Assembly (NCBI GenBank): GCA_039654915.1 | Contig: CM077598.1 | Location: 72,568,041 to 72,632,040, forward strand | Reading direction: 5' to 3' | Length of the DNA stretch: 64,000 bases | Source of the DNA: Aquilaria yunnanensis | Taxonomy: Eukaryota; Streptophyta; Magnoliopsida; Malvales; Thymelaeaceae | In this document: piece after piece, positions 44,458-55,965 of the stretch | How the letters are laid out: each line of letters begins with the position of its first letter | Numbering within the stretch: position 1 is the first letter of the stretch | Position numbers and translations under genes: made by a program | The notes under the pieces: generated by a model | Told to the model about the DNA's origin: nothing | What the model saw: the letters and a program-made list of their open reading frames with translations, nothing else | Database searches by the model: none

Positions 44458-47400
44458 TAAAGTATGAGGGGTTCTCTCTCCCTTGGTTGCTGAAGTGTCT
44501 GTAAGTAGGATAAGAAGTTTTTAAGTTTGTCCTAGGCTTTTTGACATTCTTCATTCCGAGGGTGCTCTTCGGTACCAGGCTTAATTTTTCCTTTGGATAT
44601 TTTGGTGGGCACCTTGAAAAAGGTCGGTTCTGATCCCTATACTTGGAAATGAATCTACTAAGCGTTGATATTGTCCCAATAAGCCTTTGTATGTCCGTGA
44701 TGGTTACGGGAGTTTAGAATTCAGGCAAGGTCTTGACTTTTTCTGGACTGGCATCTATGCCTCTCTCGGATACCACAAAGCCAAGGAACTAGCTAGCTGT
44801 TACCCCGAATATGCATTTTTTGGGGTTAAGATGGATATCGAAGGTGCAAAGTTGTTGGAAGGTGTCCTGTAAGTTTGCGATATGATCATTGGATAGTTTG
44901 CTTTTAACTATCATATCATCAACATACACCTCCAAATTTCTCTCAAACTGGGAATCAAACACCCTGTCCATCAGCCTCTGACATATGGCTCCTGTATTCT
45001 TGAGGCCAAAGGGCATTCTCATGTAGCAATACATACCGACATTAGTTATGAATGTATTCTTTTCCTCTTCTTTGAGGTTCATCTGAATTTGGTGGCACCT
45101 GTTGAATGCATTGAGGAAACTCAATAGCCTGCATTTGCCAATGGAGCCTACTAATTGATCTATTGAAGGTAGAGGATATAAGTCCTTGGGACAATCATCG
45201 TTGATATTTCAGAATTTGATACATTTAGGGTTTATCACTCCTTTCCCTAGTAGCAACGATGATGTTGCTGAGCTAGTCAGGGTATTTGACTTTTCCCTTA
45301 TTATACCGGCATCCAAGAGTCATTGAATTTCTTTTTTGGTCAAGTTGTTCTTATGCACCGAGATGCTACGCTTTTTCTTCCAAACAGGCTTTGCCTTAGG
45401 GCAAACTTTTAGACTATGTTGGATTATGTCTGGATTTATTCTAGGCATATCCTTTAGGGAATACGCAAATAGATCTTTGTTCATTGATAACAGGGATACA
45501 AGTTTTTCTTTTTCACCTTCGGCCAGCTGTTTCCCAATTCGAGTGCTTCAGCCAAGGACTAACTTTATATCCTTACTTTTTATTTACTTACTATCACCAT
45601 TTTCCCCTTCTAGCCTATCTTTGATAAGTTTGCCTTCCTTTCCTAAAGTCTACATATGAACTTTAGCAGGGTTCTACCTTGTTTTGACAAATACCCTCCT
45701 TACTTTAGCTTGATCAATGTATATCTCAACATCTTCTTCTTTAGCCCCAAATGTGACCATCATATATTTTACATCAGTTCGGAGGTGAAGGTTGTGTTGT
45801 GCCTATCTACCAAGGATGGCATTATAAGATTATGTAACATCTATGACAATGAATCTTGTCATAGTGGAGGTAAAGAGCTCTTTTCCTACTTTGACCGAGG
45901 CACCCTTCATGATTACTGGTAGGTAAATCCATGCCAACATGGGGAGTTTTGTAGATCTAATTCTGAATGTGGGTGATGTGATTCATTTAAGCTCACTCTT
46001 GGGAATACCTAAGCTTGGAAACAGATGGGCAAACAAGATGTCGGGATTCGAGCCATCATCACAGAAGACTCTTTTGATGTCCCAGTTTCTAATCCTAGCC
46101 ATTTTTAGGAGGGGATCGTCACGCGAAAACTTCACCATTGAGCCATCCCTTCATGTAAGTTTGTTTATAGGACTATCGAATTCCATCATTGCTATCTCTA
46201 ACACCTTCCTCTTTCTCTTAGCCGAGGGTACCCTAGTAGTGATTATCTAGATAACCCTAGCTGAAGGTAGGGGATGATTCCTTGGACTTCAGTTGGTCTG
46301 ACGTCTATCTGAGTCATATTCCTCATCTTCTACCTTCCTTTCATCATCCTTTTTCTCCCAATTCTTATGCGAGGGTAGTCACAAATAATGATGACGTTGC
46401 CCTTGCTTAATCAAGAACTCAATGTACTTTCTTAGTTGGAAGCAATCCTCAGTATTGTGCCCGTGGTCCTAGTAAAATTGGCAAAATTTCTTCATGTTTT
46501 TCTTGTTGTCCAAGGTCATGGCTATCAGGCATTGAATTGGCACTCCTTGCCTTTCCAAAGCCATTACAATATTTCTCCTTATACAATTCAAGGGGTGAAC
46601 GTCATTGGCTTTTTACCCTTAGATTTTTTAGTTCTACCTCCTCCCTCGACATGATACCAAGGTTGGTGACTTTGGCCCTCATATTGATGATGATCAGCAT
46701 TTGTCCTCCCATCCATAGTTCTTTACCTATCATGTGTTGTTCCACCCTTCAGAAGAATTCTCCAAGCGTGTCCGAAGGATCCTTGAAAACTCGTAGAAAA
46801 GTTGCAAATCCCTCCTCAACCCTCAAATCATTGGTGAAATCCAAATTTCTAGGTGAAAGTCTGGAACACTAAGGGCCTATCGGTTTAACCATCAACATAG
46901 TCTCAAATAGTATCCCCATTCCTTTTTTTATATAAAACATTTGAACTGACATCTTTGCTGTTGATCTACTCCCAATGAACTATTGTGTGAACACCATGGA
47001 TAACTCTTGGAACCACGTAATTATTCTAGGCACCAAGGAGTTATACTACGCTGTAGCTAGTCCTAAAGTTGTTATTTTAAAACAATTGCAGAGTGTGGCA
47101 TCATCAGCCTCATGGAGCCCCATACTCCTTTTATATTTGGTTACATGAGCTTAGGGGTCACTTCACCCGTCATAGGTCTCCAGGCAAGGTACTCGAAAGT
47201 CGCTGGGCATTAGCGCCTCCACTATTGCTCGAATGGATGAAGACTCATCTCTGGTGAAGGTTTCAAATAACCTTGATGACATAGGTTGTTCTCGACCTAT
47301 TTTTCCACCTTGTCTAACCTTTTTAAAATCTTTTCAATCGGGATACTAGTGTTGTTCTCTCCCCATTGCCAGAAATAATGTGGTAGGTGGGAGTGGCATC

Positions 47401-47885
47401 TTCTCCTGGGTGTGTAACTTTGGCATTGAGGAGATAGGGACTTCTCACGGGCAAAAAGACTCCAACACTGTGAAGTCCTTGGTTCCTTTAATCTAGACCT
47501 CACCATGTACCATCCACAAGATGGTGGGTACTCCATTAAAGACTCATGATCAGGGCTTCTATTAGGTGAGCTCTGGTGAGATGATCGAAGACCCCTCTCT
47601 GAGTGAGCCTCCAAGGAGGTCATCCTTATGTGTGAACATGCTTGTGACCACCTTTGATCGACCTGTTGTATAATTTTAGCCACAACGAAGTGCCCTAAAT
47701 CTTGTAGAAAACCCATTATGATAGTCAAAGGACATTCGTCCTCTAGCAGGGAAGGCTCTGGGGGTGCTTGATCATTGGCCATCAGAGGCTTAAGAGCGAA
47801 GTGGGACTTGGGAACTCCCTTGTCCTTCGAACGCGAAGTCTCTACAATGGTGACCTAGGAATGGGTTCCCATAGACGGCGCCAAA
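44458..47885 (-). pseudogene. Element H gag-pol fragment
   Basis: N-terminal gag after the primer site (HHLAPSMG) is open 47782-47297. Further on there is a zinc-knuckle block near 46460-46500 with a stop in it, a protease motif with D-D-G-S near 46060, and RT open 45124-44789 with YVDDM. Homology with C and D ends in the RNase H region near 44458. The LTR ATG is followed at once by TAA. Many stops and shifts. Confidence 0.85.
47866..47883 (-). other. Element H primer-binding site
   Basis: Minus strand TGGCGCCGTCTATGGGAA, one base different from C, two bases after the LTR. Confidence 0.83.
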
Positions 47886-48415
47886 TGATGCTTTAGGACA
47901 ACTTCAATTTAAGACATGCTAGATCGCCAGAGAGGTGAGGTCTTCAACACTTAAAGAATGTGGGTTAAGGATTCCCTGAAGTGTTTTTTAGGGAGGGACC
48001 TCTGATGCTTAAGCTAGTATGTGGAGGAGAGATTGTAGAGAATAGTTGGTAGAAAGGATATCTATAATGTGTATTACCTGGAAGCCACCTTGGTATTTAT
48101 ATTAGCCTTGAAGGTGAAGGCCCTTATACCCAAGTTGACCAGATCAGGACACGTGGTCAGCCAGATTTACTAAACATTCAATCAGTACTTCGGAAAGAGG
48201 TGCGTCCAGCTGTCTACAGGTGGTTATGCTTAGAGGGTAAAGGTGTGTGCGAGGTTCCCATCAATGGTCCTTGGTTCATCTCCATTTCTAGGCTTGGTTA
48301 GGTTATTACCCAAAGGTGCTGGTTCACCTTTCCCAAGGTAAGTCATCTGGCTTTCCGGGATGATGTCGGGTCCACTTGTCCAAAGGTTTCGCGGGAGATA
48401 GCCCTTCGACTATCA
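47886..48415 (-). repeat. Element H 5' LTR
   Basis: 530 bp, complement of TGATAGTCGAAGGGC at 48415 and ending AGCATCA at 47886. A CACGTG G-box next to the conserved CTGATCTGG-like block lies near 48142-48163. Possible TSD AATAT (48416-48420) cannot be matched because the other end is lost. Confidence 0.88.
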
Positions 48416-50590
48416 AATATTTTATTATTCAGCCATAACAATTTACTAGTAACAGTTCATATAATATACAAAGTTAATCAACTATATACATTAACATTAA
48501 TAATTAAAAAAATAGAAAAATTATAGTTCATCACCCTAATTAAAAGAATAGTTGATACAATTTATATCATCGCATTAAGTGATGATTCTGATCATCGCAT
48601 AGGGAGACAATTCTAATTAGTGACAGGAATTTTTCTACAATTATTTTTTATGATATTTTTCAAAGAAAAATTTGTTTTGCTATGATTCAGCTACGAATTT
48701 TGCCATTAAAAATACCCTAGATTCATGTAGTGTAGTAAAGGTGACAAAATTTATTAATAAATTGATTAATTTGCAACTTTCCATAAACTATCATGATTGT
48801 GCACCTAGATGCACAAACACCCACTTCACATCATTAAGGAAAGAGAGAGTCTGTTAGGATTAAAGATTTGTGTTTGAAAAGAAAAGATAACCCCTGCTTG
48901 TTATGATAAGTCTTATTTGATTCAAATAACTAATTAATAAATTAAATTTATTCAAATTTTTAACTATGGTAAATTTTTAAATTTGAATTTATTTGTAAAG
49001 ATAATCTTATTGAAACAAATAAAGTTAATTTGATAAATATGATAATTATTTAAAAATTAATTTATCCATTATTTTTTTCTTTCACATAATCAAACGTATT
49101 CAGAGTTTTGCATACATTTGAATATCATCTTCAAACAATTGGTTACTAGTTTAATACATTAAGAATTCAATTCTGTATTTAAAGAGTTTTCATTAGACTT
49201 TATGGAGAAGATTTAATGTCATGTAATAAAAACTCATTTTGTGTAATATGAACCAAATTTTGTTTGATAGGAAATCATTTTTATACAATAGATTTATAAT
49301 TGTGTAAATCAGGATTTCAATTTGATACAATAAGAACCTAATTTCATAAAATAGAAACTCAATTTGAGTTTTTGATACAATAAGAACATAATTCCATACA
49401 ATTGTAACTCAATTTCATACAATAAGATCTCCATTTTATACAAAAAAAAAAACTTAGGTTCATCCACTGACATTCCAATTTGGTTTAATATGAACCCCAC
49501 ACTTTTACAATACAATCTTAGTTTCATACAATACAATCTTAGTTGGATCTGTGTTCCCACCAAATGAAGTGTTATGTGTATCCTCACATTTCATTATAGT
49601 ATCTGTACACTATGTCTCACAAACTTTACTCAGTTCCACACAAATAATTCATAGCTTCATATAAATAAATTCCAGATTCACATATGCACACACACACATA
49701 CAAACACACATAAATGTACACATAGTTTACCAGTTTCTTACTATACATAGGAACACACAATAGTAACTCAATTTCGTACAATAAATTTCCATTTTCATAC
49801 TAATAGGTAAATTGATGGGGTAAGCTGGGCCTAAGAGCTTGGAAAAGAGCAGATTGGGGCCTTCCATATAAAAACAGCGTCAGGGCCTTAGGATGTGCTG
49901 CCAGGCAAAACACTGCAACGCTTAAGTTAGCCTTTTGTTGAGGAGCAGCAGGGAGAAAGAGAAAAGGAGAGCCAAAATGTAATACCTCAAGATTGATGAG
50001 GGGTTTTATATTGTTGGAGTGTGCTCCGAGTAATTCACCTTTAGGACAAAAATATCGTAGCTTATCCTGTATTCATGAGGATGCAGTTTCCTTCCAAGAA
50101 GGAGTTTCCTTTGGGGTCTATTTGGCCCTACAGGAAAGGACTAATCCCTAGACTTACGGATTTGCGTCTTTGGGCCCATTTCTTACCAATAGGTCCCCCC
50201 CATGAGGGAATGTGTGTTGAGGGCCCTATGTTCCTAAGTACGTCATCAAACTTCTTCCAAAAAGGAGGTATGATCCCTTTTTTTTTTGTTTTATGGATAC
50301 ATTCATATGATGCTGTTTATGGTGGGGATGTGATCCCCCCATCTTTTGGCTTTCTGTGGAAGTTGGGCAAACGTCATCATTTTGAGTTTCTTTTCCGCTA
50401 CTCTTATACGGTTATAACACATGTCAAACATGTTAGCTGAAGGGAAGGCAAGGCGATGTTCATTAAATGCTCTTCAAAGAAGTGATCAAGTGTGGTTATC
50501 TTGGCAATTGTTAATGGCCACGTGTCCTTTCATGATTGTCCTATTATTTGCAGTGGTGGTTTCCAAGGGGAAACCCAAGGGTCATAGGTT
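48416..50590. other. AT-rich gene-free stretch
   Basis: No LTR ends, coding homology or RNA gene recognised. About 48.4-49.2 kb is plain AT-rich sequence. 49.2-49.6 kb holds a degenerate short-unit array (annotated separately), and a CA-rich run lies near 49685-49710. From about 49.85 kb base content rises, and 50.07-50.44 kb has an open frame of 121 codons with no similarity I recognise. This part may be the decayed 3' end of element I, but I cannot find its LTR. Confidence 0.45.
49215..49560. repeat. Degenerate short-unit array
   Basis: Loosely repeated units of the form TTTCATACAATAAGAACTCAA, about 20-26 bp, recurring more than ten times with much variation and with AT-rich links. It produces a Tyr/Leu-rich minus-strand open frame that is not a gene. 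Confidence 0.55.
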
Positions 50591-50593
50591 TCC

Positions 50594-50602
50594 CTATATA
50601 TA
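50594..50602 (+). promoter_or_regulatory. Element I antisense-gene TATA box
   Basis: CTATATATA about 310 bp before the first recognisable antisense-gene codons at 50905, similar spacing to A, C and D. It is preceded by a CACGTG core near 50520. Confidence 0.5.
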
Positions 50603-50904
50603 CAGTAAATGTTTCTACCCTACCCTTTTCACTGTTTGGGTTGTCCTACTAATTTTCCTTATCTTCCCTTGTTTCTAACTCACTATTAGTGCCAAAGTTC
50701 TCCAGAGTTTTTCCCTTGCCTAACAGTGTTGTTGTCACCCTCTCCAGTGTGAAGGCGCTCAAGGATTAGGGTCTAGAAGGGGTAAGTGAAAGAAAAGATG
50801 CACTTTTTTTGTTCATGGACTAGCTCCAGGCAAGGTTCTACTTCCCTCTACATCCACTAGTAGAGAAGATCTGTGAGCATTACTAAATTCTGTCATCACA
50901 GTTC

Positions 50905-53900
50905 ATGTTAAACTCATTTTTCCACATCAATGGCTTCATCATCTGCTATAAGCCAACGGAGGTATCTCCCCTGCTGGACATCTTCCTCCAGTTTTACATG
51001 TTGGACCTAAAGGAAGATGCCAGCTTCTTCCACATTGCCCTCATCAATCGAGGTGGGAACAAATCTTTTGCCTTTGTATCCAGCAAGGATTCATGGTTAG
51101 GGTGGCAAAAGCGCTTCTTCTTCACAATGAGGGAGACGAACACTCTTGGGCATGCCCTAGTCAGGACACTACCCATATATGAAGGTTTGGAGGACTATTG
51201 GTTGCTCCTTGGCTTGTTTGCAGGCTGAAGGAAGTGGTAGGGAACAACAAATTTTTGGAGTTGTTCCTCATTCATTATACAGACATGGATGACACCGTAT
51301 GGATAGGGATTTGTAGGGCCCACCTATCGTACCCAAGAGTAAGAGACCCTTGTAATTGGAAAGATGGTTAGGAAAAAATGCTGGTTAAAACCTATGGGGT
51401 TGCTGTCACGGCCCAATGGGGCCCTCTGCAAAAGATTTATGCTCCGGCCACTTCACTTTCCTTGCCTTTTTTGTGCTTCGTTATAATATCTAACCAAGTT
51501 CTACTTTTAACAGGAATGAGTAGCCGTGCCAAGGAGTTTTTTAAGAGGAACAAGGACACCATTGATGCCCTGGTGAACCCCTTTAAAGCCAACATATCCC
51601 CTGCCAACACGGCACATGCTGCAGGGGCCCCATCATCCAAGCCACCATTTACAGTGGTGGAACTCCCTGAGTCCCCCCTAGAGGCCTAGCTAGTTCGTAA
51701 GAGGATGATGCCAATTTGCCCTCCTAGAGACGGTGCTTCCCATGATGGAAGCAGTGGTAGGGCATCATATAAGCACTTTTTCATGCTAACATTCTACACT
51801 TAGGGTCATTTTGTGCTGATTATGGGTGTTTCGATCCAGTGCCTTTGGAGAAGCACACAAAAACATATGAGAATCCTCATATCAAAAACCCAGTGGCTTC
51901 TTAGAAGCAAAAGGCGACATTGAAGCCTTCAAAGGATACACCCTCTACTTTGCCTCCTCCCCTAGCTCAAGTTTTGGTGGGGGGTAATACCTGAGAAGGC
52001 CCCATCTGCTTGAAGGGGGCTACTTGCACTGAAGTTGGACAAGAGCTTCCAGCTGAACAATTTATCCATGTGTAGTGTCAGGCATAGAAAAGGGATTTGC
52101 TACCAAAAGGGATTGTGTTTGACCCGGTCTTTGACCCCTAGTGGGCAGTATGATGGGCAAGTCAATCCTTGAGAATTGATCCAACATCTGCCATCACATC
52201 CTTGAGGGCTTCAAGACACTTAGAGTTTGACAGTTTCTGGCTCATCCCCCTTAGGCAAATGGGGGCCAACTAATGAGTATGATTTGTGGCCTTCTAGAAG
52301 TACACTATGTTACCCACTCCAGGGTAATCCAAATGTGGTGCCAAAATTGTGCATTTAGACTCCCAGGATTGGTAATGTTCTGTAGGCCATCAGAACACTA
52401 CCCTTATTGTGCATACCCAAGTGGCCCTCTTGAGCACTATGTAAACGCATGCATATTGGTCCAACAATCACACACATATTCATATTTCATACACACCAAG
52501 GCAGCAAAGAAAGAAAACACTAGCACGAGTCTTAATCTTGGCTACCACACATTAGGCAATCTTGTTAAGTTCTAGTGACTAGCCAATGCACCTGCAACTT
52601 CCACTAACAAACTGTATCATTATAGCCATGTAGCCCCCTATTTAATTTGGTCCATTATCAAGTAGAGACTTATATCAAACCAAGGAATTTCTTTTTACAT
52701 CAATAGCCCACCTATGGACCAAGTTATGGATTTTTTAAGTTGGTTACAAAATTCTAACCAAATGAACAATAACTCAGCCAACTTTACAATGTCATATAAT
52801 TGGCTACAGGGCTCTAAATCCAGAAATTCCAAAGATCAGTTAACCCTCTAGATGTCCTATAGGTGTGGTCAAACTTTCATACCAATATTAACTCTACATA
52901 GTGAGATATTAAACTATAGGTCCAGAGTCAAAATTCTGGTAACTTTTGGACCATTTTTCCCATACAATTTTTCCAAACCATGCAAACACTTCATTCACAA
53001 GGGGAAAGCCCTCCAAGGCTATCCCATATATGTCCATTACACATAGGAATTACATTACCTTTCTTTTAACAACTTTATGTGGCCAAAATAGAATTTACAA
53101 GTAAGCAGCCCATCATTCACACTTAGGCAACTTTGCACCACATCACTTACATAGCCAAAACATTACTCGAAAGTTCACATAGTTGTCTCATTTTACATAC
53201 ACTACATGTACATGCAAACATTCACTAAAATACAGTCTTAACTCAGCTAAATACGCACCCTAGGTTACAGGAGGTCCTAAGACACAATGGACTCAAAAAA
53301 CAGGATGCTGGACAGCTTCTGCACAACACAATAAGTACCACAATTAAAAATACCAGATGTGCTCCTAAAATCATCAAACTTTCCAGATCATAACTAGACA
53401 TATGGAAGTTCAAGTACCTAAAATTTCAGATAAAAATTCAAACCAAAAATTTCAGTTTGAATGAGATCTTTCTGTTGGACCTGAAATGACAGAATTGAGA
53501 GGAGTAAGTTTCATTGAGAAACTTAGTCAGGGTAGCACTTGGATTCAATAGGTAACGTAACCATCACTAAAACCTGCATCCAAAGACACTAAAAAAAAAC
53601 CACAATGCATATATGCAAGATATAGCAACCAAATGCAGCAGCCAATCACAAACAACAAACTCATGAAATGTGGCAGCAACATATACCATAGGTTAGTCCA
53701 TAAAACACATAATAAACATAACCAAATCACTATGGCAGCCCTCCTCAAGCTAATGCTTGGTCTTAGGAGGATTTTAACACTAGCTAGTACTAACTTTGGG
53801 CTCTTAAAACCCTCATTTTACTGCCATCTTTGTGCACTTCACACTAGGTCACAAAACCTTCAATAAGTGCACTCCCCTCACTAAGCTTGGTTCATCAAGC

Positions 53901-55590
53901 TCATGGCTCTCTTCCAAGCTTAGCCATACCTCCATGGTTGCTTGAAAATAAAAAAAACAACCCATAAGAGCAAGAGAACCCTTACCAAAGTGGGTAGGCC
54001 AAAAATTAAGCTTGATCCTTGAAGTATCAAAGAAATAGCTCTAGTTTGCTTCCAATTGCTACCTTTTGCCTTCAATTTCAATCAATTGCAAGTTTCAAGG
54101 TGTGGTGCCGATGGAGGAAGCATGGCTGTGTTCTTGGGCTGGGGGCAGACAAAAATGAGAGGGGGATAAGTGATTTGGCCACTTAAATGGCCTTAAATGA
54201 GCTTAAGGACACAAAACACACTTAACAAGCTTAACCTTGCTTTATGTCATTTTCTTTCTCAATAATTATGGTTTCTTTTTCTTAAACTCATTGGTACACA
54301 TGTGCCCAACATTTTTGACTAATTATCAAGTCTTGGCTGCCTCCCCCATGGTGGGATAACCCCACAATTCCACCCTTAGACTTAAGTCAAAAGCTTGAAC
54401 ACCTTAAGGTTTACACTAGGACATTTAGGTCCTTATTGCCTTTAGTGTTTCCTTTGTCCAAACTTGTCTTCCATGAGTAATTTGGTCTTGCAATAGCACT
54501 TTCATACCATTTATATCCTTCCCATAACTCTCCAAGTCTCTTTCTTGAGAGTTTTGCAATTGAGTACCCGAATTTCCAAAACCTTACAACAAAGTCCGTA
54601 GGTTGCTTGACAAATAAGCAATCCTTTAGGCTTTTCTTAGGGGCCAAGTTACCAACTTGGAACACTTTTAAGGAGGCATTGATCATGCCTTTTACCCCCC
54701 AACACTTCAATCACTATGGTGAGAATTACACAATATAATGGTTTTTAGCCATTATGACAAACTTGTAATTCTCCCATTTTGTGAGGTGGTAACACACTCC
54801 TTTGCTTATTTTTTCTGCAGCAAATTTATTTCTCTGACCAACAACTTCAAGTTTAGTAGGAGGCCATTATCTCCTATCACTTTATGAAATGTTGGGTTGC
54901 TCAGGAGAAGGCACAGCAATCTAAGCTTGAGCCTTAAGGACGAATGCCAGCTTATTTTAGTTGGAGCTGGGCAACGAGCGGAGTGCCAAGGAGATACTCA
55001 TAAAAGATCTAGAGGATGAGGCTACGTAGGCAAAGGTGGGTGTCACCAAGAAGCTGAAGAAGTTGTAGAAGGCTCTTAAGCAATCTCTAGAAAAGGAAGC
55101 TAAGCCCCCAAAGGAGGCCGATCACCTGACGGCCTTACAGAAGGCAGTAGAGTCCAAGATAGGTGCTATCGAGGTCACTCTGCCAATGGAGAAGTATGCT
55201 CCACTGGGCTCGATGTCCGTTGCAAGTGAAGCCAGCTCAAGTTTGGTCGCTTCTATGATGCCCCTTGTAGAGCACATCGAATGAGTTGGCCTCGTTTGCC
55301 ACAAGGGGTATTGGAGTACTAGTGCCTTCAAACCAAGGCCAATGCTCACGTGAAGGAGTTTGGCTCGCTTGTCCTGAAGGCAGAGAAAAGGCCTTGATGG
55401 ACTGTAATCTTGGAATTCAAAGAAGGCATTCTTTCTTGCCACTTTCAGGTCAAGTGGGTGAAACCGAACCTTGACCTCTCATTTCTCTAAGCTTACGAGG
55501 ATCTGGGTTCGGATTATGAGTCTTGGCCGAATAAGGGGAAGGTGGGATTCCTACCTTTGACAAGGAGACGTCAGTGATGGATCTTGATGA
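50905..55590 (+). pseudogene. Element I antisense gene, split by solo LTR L
   Basis: Exon 1-like frame 50905-51228 resembles the family block (FLQFYMLDLKEDASFFHIAL, then FVSSKDSWLGWQKRFFF, aligned with TKDSWRGWQQKFFFLK of C and D). A polypyrimidine tract and acceptor CTTTTAACAG near 51510-51520 precede a Met-Ser-Ser start like the exon 2 start of the others. The frame is open to 51689. After L (52308-54794) the sequence continues as a Lys/Glu-rich coiled-coil region (about 54.9-55.2 kb) and ends near 55590. It is full of stops. Confidence 0.65.
52308..54794 (-). mobile_element. Solo LTR L, 2.5-kb family
   Basis: Minus-strand LTR of 2487 bp: complement of TGTTACCACCTC at 54794 and of GGGTAACA at 52308, matching inverted ends. 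Flanks CACTA (52303-52307) and CACTC (54795-54799) are a 5-bp TSD with one change. It lies inside element I's antisense gene. Related copies are M (3477-3767 plus 43105-44457) and P (59450-60086). No internal genes. Open frames near 54.4-54.7 kb are shared with P but only as LTR sequence. Confidence 0.83.
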
Positions 55591-55965
55591 GGACCTTTGT
55601 CCAGATCAATTTTAGGAGCCACCATTGTTAGACCGTTTGTCTCCCCCTCTTTGCTTTTGTTGCCTTAGGATCTTCTTTTTACTTTCCGTAACAGAATTCT
55701 TTTGTAGAAAAGTTCTTTAATGAGAAGTTTATTTTTACAAAACCTCTATCCTTTATATTTTTCAGTGACTACAATGTTTGCTGACTTATTATGGTGTTTT
55801 GCACAAGTAAGGGGCCCTCATAGTAGAGCTGTGTTAAATGATCTTAGGTACTTGAGAGGTTTATGATACTTTGATTTTATATTATGAGAATGCAAAGTGT
55901 TAAAGGCCTGCCTCTTTATTTGTGAGTAATTAAAGTACAAAAATTGTTTCTGCGATAATCTAGGT
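55591..55965. other. Element I spacer between convergent genes
   Basis: Gene-free, T-rich, between the end of the antisense gene (plus) and the end of pol (minus), the same place as the spacers in A, C and D. Confidence 0.5.

Larger units (their letters stand above)
44458..48415 (-). mobile_element. Tat element H, truncated
   Basis: Minus-strand element with a 530-bp 5' LTR (47886-48415), primer site, gag, protease, RT and the start of RNase H. It stops at 44458, exactly where LTR M ends. The rest of pol, the antisense gene and the 3' LTR are absent. M probably inserted into H, and a later deletion removed H's remainder with M's 5' part. The LTR is much shorter than those of the other Tat elements here. 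Confidence 0.85.

Noticed and set aside
49309..49587. Tyr/Leu-rich 92-codon minus frame
   Set aside because: It comes from the degenerate AT-rich array and has no domain.
50075..50440. 121-codon frame near 50.2 kb
   Set aside because: No similarity to other antisense genes here or to any family I know; left inside the gene-free description.
54411..54710. 99-codon frame with a similar frame at 59535-59720
   Set aside because: Both are the 5' part of the L/P long LTR in different copies; similarity reflects LTR homology and no known domain is present.
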